A stretch of DNA of 13,224 bases from Fibrobacter sp. (GTDB taxonomy: Bacteria; Fibrobacterota; Fibrobacteria; Fibrobacterales; Fibrobacteraceae), in contig JAEDLI010000066.1 of assembly GCA_016295375.1 (NCBI GenBank), forward strand, positions 1-13,224. Direction: 5' to 3'. The notes below the pieces were generated by a model. That model had not been told where the DNA came from, searched no databases, and was given only the letters and a program-made list of their open reading frames with translations. The position numbers and the translations under genes were made by a program. Positions 5,546 to 10,805 of this stretch are shown in pieces (the stretch's first letter is position 1; every line of letters begins with the position of its first letter).

Positions 5546-6628
5546 ATGTCTAGCTCTTTTGGTAAGATTTTTTCTATTTCGACCTGGGGTGAATCCCATG
5601 GTCCTGCCGTAGGGGCCGTATTGGACGGCTGCCCTGCCGGAATTCCCCTTTCCGAGGCCGATATCCAGGTTTTTCTGGACCGTAGGCGTCCGGGGCAGGG
5701 CAAGATGACCACCGCCAGGGCAGAAAAGGACCAGGTGAAGATTTTGAGCGGCGTATTCGATGGCAAGACCACCGGCACTCCTATCTCCTTTGTGGTCTTT
5801 AACGAGGACCAGCGGAGCGGAGACTACTCCGACATCGAGAAATGGTTCAGGCCTGGCCATGCGGACCTGTGCTACGACATCAAGTATGGCTTTAGGGATT
5901 ACCGTGGCGGCGGACGCAGTTCTGCCCGCGAGACCATCGGTCGCGTGGCTGCCGGAGCGGTGGCCCGGAAGTTCCTCGCTCAGGTGGCAGGTGTAGAGTT
6001 TGTGGCCTGGGTGGATAGTGTGGGTGCTGTGGATTGCCCCGCCCTGGATTTGGAAACTCTGTCGGCTGATGCGGTAGAGGCTTCTCCTGTGCGTTGCCCC
6101 GATGCGGCTGCCAGCGCCAAGATGGAGCAGGAAATTATGGACGCCAAGAAGAACGGTGACAGCGTAGGCGGAACTGTTGGGCTTGTGGTGCGGAACGTGC
6201 CTGCAGGTCTCGGGGAGCCCGTGTTCGACCGTCTGGATGCACTGCTTGCACAAGCCATGCTTTCGATTCCGGCCTGCAAGGGCTTTGAAATCGGGAGTGG
6301 TTTCAAGGCGGCCCGTATGCACGGCAGCGAACACAACGACGAGATATTCTTTGACGGAAACCGCTACAGGACCCGGACCAACAACGCGGGCGGCTCTCTG
6401 GGCGGAATCAGCAACGGCGAGAACATCGTATGCCGCATGGCTTTCAAGCCCACGGCCACGATTTCGCAAGAACAGAAGACGGCAGGCCGGGGTGGCGAAA
6501 ACGGCAGCCTCGCTGCCAAGGGTCGGCACGACCCTTGCGTGGCCGTGCGCGCACCTGTCATCGTGGAGAGCATGGCGGCCCTGGTGCTTGCGGACTTGTT
6601 CCTGCAGCAGAAGAGGAACGAGCTTTGA
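5546..6628 (+). CDS. aroC: Chorismate synthase
   Basis: The protein has 360 residues, full length for AroC. It catalyses the last step of the shikimate pathway in the cytoplasm, from 5-enolpyruvylshikimate-3-phosphate to chorismate, with reduced FMN. The family blocks are all present in order: GESHG (about 16-20), RRRPGQ (about 46-51), RSGDYSD, GGGRSSARET, SVGGTVGLVVRNVPAGLGEP, IPACKGFEIGSGF, NNAGGSLGGISNG and GRHDPC near the C-terminus. The frame stays open a little upstream, but ATG 5546 matches the conserved N-terminus (SSSFGKIFSISTWGESHG). No ribosome-binding site precedes it; instead a TATATT lies 6 bp upstream. No other shikimate gene is nearby. The following lpxK may share its transcript, since I see no terminator between them. 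Confidence 0.97.
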   Translation: MSSSFGKIFSISTWGESHGPAVGAVLDGCPAGIPLSEADIQVFLDRRRPGQGKMTTARAEKDQVKILSGVFDGKTTGTPISFVVFNEDQRSGDYSDIEKWFRPGHADLCYDIKYGFRDYRGGGRSSARETIGRVAAGAVARKFLAQVAGVEFVAWVDSVGAVDCPALDLETLSADAVEASPVRCPDAAASAKMEQEIMDAKKNGDSVGGTVGLVVRNVPAGLGEPVFDRLDALLAQAMLSIPACKGFEIGSGFKAARMHGSEHNDEIFFDGNRYRTRTNNAGGSLGGISNGENIVCRMAFKPTATISQEQKTAGRGGENGSLAAKGRHDPCVAVRAPVIVESMAALVLADLFLQQKRNEL

Positions 6629-6634
6629 GGGCGA

Positions 6635-6665
6635 TGAGTTATGAGTGGTGAGTTGTGAGTTGCGA
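6635..6665 (+). repeat. Heptad array with stop codons every 7 bp (TGA type)
   Basis: TGA occurs at 6635, 6642, 6649 and 6656 in units of the form GAGTNNT; the next unit has CGA at 6663. The array begins 7 bp after the aroC stop codon. Confidence 0.65.
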
Positions 6666-6688
6666 GGTCGAACCAAAGCGAACATCCA

Positions 6689-6730
6689 CTAGCTTCACTC
6701 AAGCGGATCCTCGTCTACACGAGGATGACG
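6689..6730 (-). repeat. Dispersed GTCATCC-type hairpin element, short copy
   Basis: ATCCTCGT (6707-6714) and ACGAGGAT (6719-6726) form a perfect 8-bp stem with a CTAC loop, followed by GACG. The left flank CTAGCTT..CTCAAGCGGAT (6689-6708) is shared, with one indel and few changes, by the copy at 7677. It lies between aroC and lpxK. Confidence 0.65.
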
Positions 6731-6740
6731 ATGTTGACAA

Positions 6741-6789
6741 CTCATTGCTAACCTCACATTCCACATTGCTCTTGCCCCAAGCCTCATGC
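6741..6789 (+). repeat. Heptad array (C-leading units) that runs into the lpxK start codon
   Basis: Seven consecutive 7-base units each begin with C (6741, 6748, 6755, 6762, 6769, 6776, 6783). The last unit, CTCATGC, contains the proposed lpxK start codon at 6786. There is no Shine-Dalgarno sequence. Confidence 0.5.
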
Positions 6790-7739
6790 CCTTTGCGTTA
6801 ATCTACAGAGCTCTTTACAAGCTTCATCACTGGATTTTTCTCCGGCCGGGGAAGCCCTTGGCTCATGCCAAGCTGATTGTGGTAGGGAGTTTTTTGGCGG
6901 GCGGTGCAGGCAAGACTCCTTTTGTGGCGTGGCTTACGGAGCATCTTGAAAAATGTTCTGCTAATTTGTCTAAAGCGACGGAAGGCGCGAAGATAGCTGT
7001 ACTTTGCCATGCGAAAGCCCGCGACGAGTTTGAACTTTTGAAAAAGAAACTCCCTTGGGCGACGGTGGTGGCGACGCTAAACCGTTACAAGACAGCCCAT
7101 GAGCTGGACCTTGACTTTGACTACATCATTTGCGACGACGGCTTTGAGGATAGCCGCCTGCGCCCTGCGTGGACGGTGCGGCTGGACTGGAGTGAACCGC
7201 CCCGTAGGTTACGGGACTTGTGGCCCGCAGGGCCGAATCGTAGCCTTGTGCAGGATCATGCGCCTGCGGACACAGTCTTGAAGTGCTACGGAGAAAAGCC
7301 GGACGTGAAATTCTCCATTTCAGAAATCGTGAATGGTGCGGGTGAACGGCTAGAAACGAATGGTGGCAGCGAACAACTGGACATAAACGGCGGCGCGGGC
7401 AACGGAGAAGCTGCCGCAGGTTCGGGGATGTGGGCCCTGTGCGGCATCGGGAATCCGGAGCGCTTTTTTAGGGATGTTGAATGCTTTGGAATGAAATTGT
7501 CGCGGAAGGTCGTGCGTCCGGACCATGACCGCCATTTTGAAGGCGCCGTTCGGAACGCGCTAAAGACGGCCCGCTGCGTGATTATGACGGAAAAGGACTT
7601 TGTGCGGCTGGGATCGGATCTGCGGAATAGCCCCCGGGTGTACCGCTGCGTGCAGAAAGTGGAAGCGGATTTTGGGCTAGCTTTTTCAAGCAGATTCTCG
7701 CCTTGCTTCGGCTTCGCTCACCACAGGTCGCGAGGATGA
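6786..7739 (+). CDS. lpxK: Tetraacyldisaccharide 4'-kinase, divergent
   Basis: The protein has 317 residues. It would phosphorylate the 4' position of the lipid A disaccharide at the inner membrane (Raetz pathway). Visible landmarks are a short hydrophobic N-terminus, P-loop GSFLAGGAGKT (34-44), D80-E81 as the likely match of the catalytic GDE aspartate, CDDGFEDSRL (116-125), the late CGIGNPERFF block, PDHDRHF with the DH motif, and TEKDFVRL. The usual SRGYG segment after the first strand is absent; IAVLCHAKARDE runs directly from the strand to D80. A low-complexity Gly/Asn/Glu insert lies at about 180-212. The last 20 residues and the TGA stop come from the hairpin repeat at 7677-7742, so the native C-terminus was probably shorter or different. 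The start at 6786 has no ribosome-binding site and lies in a heptad array. Confidence 0.85.
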   Translation: MPFALIYRALYKLHHWIFLRPGKPLAHAKLIVVGSFLAGGAGKTPFVAWLTEHLEKCSANLSKATEGAKIAVLCHAKARDEFELLKKKLPWATVVATLNRYKTAHELDLDFDYIICDDGFEDSRLRPAWTVRLDWSEPPRRLRDLWPAGPNRSLVQDHAPADTVLKCYGEKPDVKFSISEIVNGAGERLETNGGSEQLDINGGAGNGEAAAGSGMWALCGIGNPERFFRDVECFGMKLSRKVVRPDHDRHFEGAVRNALKTARCVIMTEKDFVRLGSDLRNSPRVYRCVQKVEADFGLAFSSRFSPCFGFAHHRSRG

Positions 7740-7742
7740 CGC
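7677..7742 (-). repeat. Dispersed GTCATCC-type hairpin element inside the lpxK 3' end
   Basis: ATTCTCGC (7694-7701) and GCGAGGAT (7730-7737) form an 8-bp stem with one G-T pair around a 28-nt interior. The flank CTAGCTT..TCAAGC (7677-7691) matches the copy at 6689. The final GATGACG supplies the TGA stop codon (7737-7739) of lpxK. Confidence 0.65.
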
Positions 7743-7746
7743 TCTT

Positions 7747-7837
7747 CGAGCCTTGTGCCCCGAGCCTCGAATCTCATACCTCACACCACTAACCACTAAC
7801 CACTAAATCCTAGCCCCTAAATTCTATTTACTACTTT
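7747..7837 (+). repeat. Thirteen-unit heptad array with plus-strand stop codons
   Basis: Thirteen consecutive 7-base units can be laid out; twelve start with C. In units 7-11 the second to fourth bases are TAA or TAG, at 7790, 7797, 7804, 7811 and 7818. The best units are CTAACCA. It fills most of the gap between lpxK and the AAA+ gene. The exact inverted 19-bp match to 3428-3446 lies at 7801-7819. Confidence 0.7.
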
Positions 7838-7859
7838 TATCGTCAGAAGAGGTGAAAAT

Positions 7860-9326
7860 ATGAACTTGACAAAGCGCATTTCTGAATTGATGGCATCCCT
7901 GGTGACGGGTATTCCGGAGAGGGAATTCCAGGTTCAGCTGGGATTTTTGGCGTCTCTGCTGGGTGAACCCTTTTACCTGTATGGCCGCTCCGGTTCGGGA
8001 AAGGGCCTGATTCTGGAACGGCTTGTGGCGGCTTTCAAGAACGCGAAAGCTCTGAAAATCGGTTCCCGCGAGCAGGATATGCCTGATAATTTGGGAAGTT
8101 ACGATTTTATCCAGTTCCTGGCCTACGACCCTAGGGACGAAAAGACCAAGGACAATGCCAAGATCGCCATGGAAGACCATGGCAAGGCTTCGGTCATTTT
8201 TTCTAGCGAGATGCGCCCCGAAGATGCCCTGTGCCGTGGCGAGATTATCGATGCCATAACCCTTTCGATTGTGCTGCCCGAAAATATTTCGGCCAGTTCC
8301 CTTTGCGAACTATTGAAAACCCAGGGCGACGTGACCAGTACCCGTGTGTCTCCCGGCCTAAGCGTCACCGCCGAAGAAAAGTCCCAGTGGAATGAAGAAA
8401 TCAAGAAGGTGGTTTTGTCCGATGATGCCCTGAAGGTCATTGCGGGTGTCGTGGAAATCTGCGACGAAAACCACATCTACATTTCTGTGCGGAAATGGAT
8501 TGCTCTTGCAAACATCATGAAGGCCATGGCCTTCTTTAACGGGCGCACGGAAACCCGCCTGGAAGATACCTTCTTCTTGGGACACCCCATTTGGTCCAGG
8601 TCCGTGCCCAACAAGATCATTACGGAAAAGTATCGGCAGATTGTGCTGAATCAGCTCCTCAAGGATGTGCCCGAAATTCTGGGAAAGCCCTACGATGCAG
8701 AAAACCTGATGAGCCGAATCCAGAAGTTGTTGAGAAGCAGCAACAACCAGTACGAAACCAAGATGTTCAATGATGAACCTTGCGTGTTCTACCGCATTAC
8801 CATTGCCGGTGAAACAGTGCCCCTGTATGCGCCCCTCCGCTATATCGAGACCGAAGGGGACTTTTTCCCGTACAATGAACTGAAGCATGTGGAAAAGCGG
8901 GTGCGCTGCAATTACCATGGCACCTCCAACTGCACCATCTCTGTGGCGTCTTCGGTGAAATCAACGGGAATCCGCACCATGGTGGCGAGGAACAATACCA
9001 TTTCGCCTAACGAAAAGTACGAAGATTACGGCGTGCTGCCCACTCACATTCTCAAGGAAAACGACCCGGAGATTGCGGAAAGGAAAAAGACGGAACTGGC
9101 CGAAATCCGTCAGGAAATCCAGACGGTGGCGGAAAAAGAGACCAAGACTTTGCAGGCCCTCAAGACGGTCTTTGCAAATATCAAAAGCTCCAAGGAGGAC
9201 CTGTTCTGCAACAAGGAATTCTTTACGGAATTGCAGGACCAGGTTACCGCCCTGTTCGATTCTACCAAGGTGGTTCTCGGAAAAATCAAGGAAGCCCACG
9301 ACCTGCTGGCAAGCCAGGGCGCCTAG
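7860..9326 (+). CDS. RavA-like MoxR-family AAA+ protein with degenerate ATPase motifs
   Basis: The protein has 488 residues, close to E. coli RavA (498). The N-terminus (ISELMASLVTGIPEREFQVQLGFLASLLGEPFYLYG), the region EEKSQWNEEIKKVVLSDDAL...VRKWIALANIMKAMAFFNGRTE (about 165-245) and the C-terminal LFCNKEFFTELQDQVTALFD block follow RavA in order. RavA works with the VWA protein ViaA; no VWA gene is in this window. The Walker A loop is GRSGSGKG (42-49), so Gly replaces the Mg-binding Ser/Thr. The Walker B DE is not recognisable (IQFLAYDP at 84-91), and the core is about 40 residues shorter between Walker A and sensor 1 (VIFSSEMRPED, 112-122). Residues about 395-480 look coiled-coil. AGAGGTG lies 5 nt before the ATG. 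Probably an orphan RavA relative with weak or no ATPase activity; the length makes a pseudogene unlikely. Confidence 0.75.
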   Translation: MNLTKRISELMASLVTGIPEREFQVQLGFLASLLGEPFYLYGRSGSGKGLILERLVAAFKNAKALKIGSREQDMPDNLGSYDFIQFLAYDPRDEKTKDNAKIAMEDHGKASVIFSSEMRPEDALCRGEIIDAITLSIVLPENISASSLCELLKTQGDVTSTRVSPGLSVTAEEKSQWNEEIKKVVLSDDALKVIAGVVEICDENHIYISVRKWIALANIMKAMAFFNGRTETRLEDTFFLGHPIWSRSVPNKIITEKYRQIVLNQLLKDVPEILGKPYDAENLMSRIQKLLRSSNNQYETKMFNDEPCVFYRITIAGETVPLYAPLRYIETEGDFFPYNELKHVEKRVRCNYHGTSNCTISVASSVKSTGIRTMVARNNTISPNEKYEDYGVLPTHILKENDPEIAERKKTELAEIRQEIQTVAEKETKTLQALKTVFANIKSSKEDLFCNKEFFTELQDQVTALFDSTKVVLGKIKEAHDLLASQGA

Positions 9327-9341
9327 TTATTGCGCCCCTGC

Positions 9342-9725
9342 TTACAGGTTGTCCACGCTGTCGGGGATTTCGTTCCGCAGCACTAGCAAAATGGCGTTTT
9401 GACCCACGACGACATAGCGTTCGTCGTTGATTTCTATTTCGTAGCCGCCGGTATGGAGGTATAGGGCCTCGTCCCCTTCCTTGACCTGCAGGGGCACGTA
9501 GCTTATGGGGTCCTGGGATTCGTTCTTGAACAAATCGTCGGGGTCCTTGGATGCGGGAATCGGATACCCCGGACCCACCTTGACCACCAGCCCCGTATGC
9601 ACAGCGTCACGCTCCTTGACACTGGGTGGCAGGTAGAGCCCGCTGCCGGTCTTGTTGGATGCCTCTAGGGGCTTGATGAGGATTCTGTCCCCGATGATGA
9701 CGATATTTTCAAGTGAATTCAGCAT
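9342..9725 (-). CDS. GroES-family co-chaperonin paralogue with an insertion
   Basis: The protein has 127 residues, against about 95 for GroES. GDRILIKPLEASNKTGSGLYLPPSV (12-36) corresponds to the first strands and mobile loop of Cpn10. The motif DAVHTGLVVKVGPG (40-53) follows, then an insert of about 28 residues (GYPIPASKDPDDLFKNES..., 53-80), then EGDEALYLHTGGYEIEINDERYVVVGQNAILLVL (83-117), the usual C-terminal half. I remember a group of longer GroES-like proteins with this GYPIP insert in other Gram-negative phyla. No groEL is adjacent, so this is probably not the main GroES. It could be a specialised partner for GroEL or have another role. It is convergent with the AAA+ gene (15 bp apart) and divergent from the SLT-like gene, sharing a -10 region. 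Confidence 0.82.
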   Translation of the reverse strand: MLNSLENIVIIGDRILIKPLEASNKTGSGLYLPPSVKERDAVHTGLVVKVGPGYPIPASKDPDDLFKNESQDPISYVPLQVKEGDEALYLHTGGYEIEINDERYVVVGQNAILLVLRNEIPDSVDNL

Positions 9726-9740
9726 GCCCCCAAATTAGAA

Positions 9741-9748
9741 ATTATATT
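9741..9748. promoter_or_regulatory. Overlapping divergent -10 elements (bidirectional promoter)
   Basis: The minus strand reads TATAAT at 9746-9741, directed at the GroES-like gene (start 9725, so a leader of about 9 nt). The plus strand reads TATATT at 9743-9748, directed at the SLT-like gene (GTG at 9756, 7 bp later). The two hexamers share four positions, so RNA polymerase could serve only one side at a time. Confidence 0.55.
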
Positions 9749-9755
9749 GGATAGC

Positions 9756-10649
9756 GTGGCACTGTTGGTGATAGCGATTATTTGGATTGCCATTTCTGCT
9801 TTCCTGGTCTTGTACCTGGGGCATACCCCAAAGGGCAGGGCGTGGGCGAAGTTGCTTTGGCACCACCGCAAGGTGCGTTTGGCTCTGCTTGCCTTCGCCG
9901 GTTTTTTGGCGTTGATTGTGGCGGCCTATGCGCTGTACCCTCACGATGTGGCCGAAGGCGGGCAAGATTCCAGGCTGGTGTTCAGGGATTATTCCAGGAC
10001 CATGGTAGAAAACCTGGGTAGTGAAAAGGCTATCGTCATCGATTCTGTTTGCGATTTGAAGAGTCCTTTGCCGGAGCTTGCCTACGGCCTGCCCGCCCTG
10101 CTGAAAATCTACAGCGAAGAGGTGAAGCGGCCAACGACCCCGAGGCTTGTGCGGCTGGACGATACTCTGTGGATTTCTTTTGACGGTTACAAGCAGTTCA
10201 AGAACCGCGGAATCCGTATAGTGAAAAAAGTGCAGCAACGGCTTGGGGCTCGCTACCTGGTGAAGATTGATTCCAGAGCGGAAAATCACCGGCTGGAGCT
10301 GGTCTATAGGGGTACCCCCTGGAGCACGGAACAGCTGTGCGGTCTCCCCGTGATGGAGGCCTCCATCAGGGAAGACGTGGACCCGGCTTTACTGATGGCG
10401 GTTATCCGCCACACGACGAATTTCAATCTGGAATCGGAAGGGCTTTCGCAGGTCTATACGGCAGCGTCAAAGCTTGCGGCGGCTCTGTCGCAAGAAAAGA
10501 CGGTCGAAGATGCCGTGGCCCAGATGTACCCTAGGGAGCGGGGAAGCCTTCACGAGGAATGGCGGAACAACCCGCTGAAGCAGTCCTGGATTGAAGAGGT
10601 CCTGAAGGACGTGCCCTACTATAAGGCGAACGGGCTGGTGAGAGATTGA
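9756..10649 (+). CDS. Membrane-anchored protein with SLT (lytic transglycosylase)-like domain lacking catalytic Glu
   Basis: The protein has 297 residues from GTG 9756. Residues 2-21 and about 43-61 are hydrophobic membrane segments around a basic loop (HTPKGRAWAKLLWHHRKVR), so both ends of that loop are in the membrane and the bulk from about 62 on is likely periplasmic. Residues about 199-245 resemble the start of a lytic transglycosylase fold: I-x-E-D-VDPALLMAVIRHTTNF, compared with the usual 'VDPALLLALIRQESGF'. The catalytic Glu is replaced by Thr, and the later GxxGLMQ block is not seen. The protein may bind rather than cut peptidoglycan. The resemblance is short, so the call is tentative. 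TATATT lies 7 bp before the GTG; a TTG at 9747 is in frame but falls inside that hexamer. No ribosome-binding site is visible. Confidence 0.65.
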   Translation: MALLVIAIIWIAISAFLVLYLGHTPKGRAWAKLLWHHRKVRLALLAFAGFLALIVAAYALYPHDVAEGGQDSRLVFRDYSRTMVENLGSEKAIVIDSVCDLKSPLPELAYGLPALLKIYSEEVKRPTTPRLVRLDDTLWISFDGYKQFKNRGIRIVKKVQQRLGARYLVKIDSRAENHRLELVYRGTPWSTEQLCGLPVMEASIREDVDPALLMAVIRHTTNFNLESEGLSQVYTAASKLAAALSQEKTVEDAVAQMYPRERGSLHEEWRNNPLKQSWIEEVLKDVPYYKANGLVRD

Positions 10650-10708
10650 GCGGTCGCTCGTGAGCCAAAAGCGACTCGTATTAACGGGTCGTGTTGGCGA
10701 GCTTTGGA

Positions 10709-10732
10709 CACTTAGCACTTTAGTGCTTAGTG
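10709..10732. repeat. 24-bp near-palindrome, exact inverted copy of 1545-1568
   Basis: The 24 bases are the exact reverse complement of 1545-1568, and the similarity continues into a GCCACC/GGTGGG hairpin (10739-10752) on the right. The surrounding 156-bp convergent gap (10650-10805) also holds a CGACTCG/CGGGTCG stem-loop (10672-10691) and two GAGCG..CGCT palindromes near its ends. None has a U-tract, so a terminator for either gene is not clear. Confidence 0.7.
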
Positions 10733-10805
10733 TACATAGCCACCTTTAGGTGGGAGCGAGGTTGTTCCGGAGGGAATCGACCATAGAAGAAGACCGAGCG
10801 ATCGC

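Noticed and set aside
5492..6685. Open frame of 397 codons on the minus strand
   Set aside because: It is antisense to aroC, which is complete and unmistakable. Its N-terminus is only the translated heptad array and hairpin repeat.
7747..7837. Possible CRISPR array in the repeated CTAACCA region
   Set aside because: The repeats are 7 bp, contiguous and degenerate, with no spacers of 25-40 bp and no cas genes.
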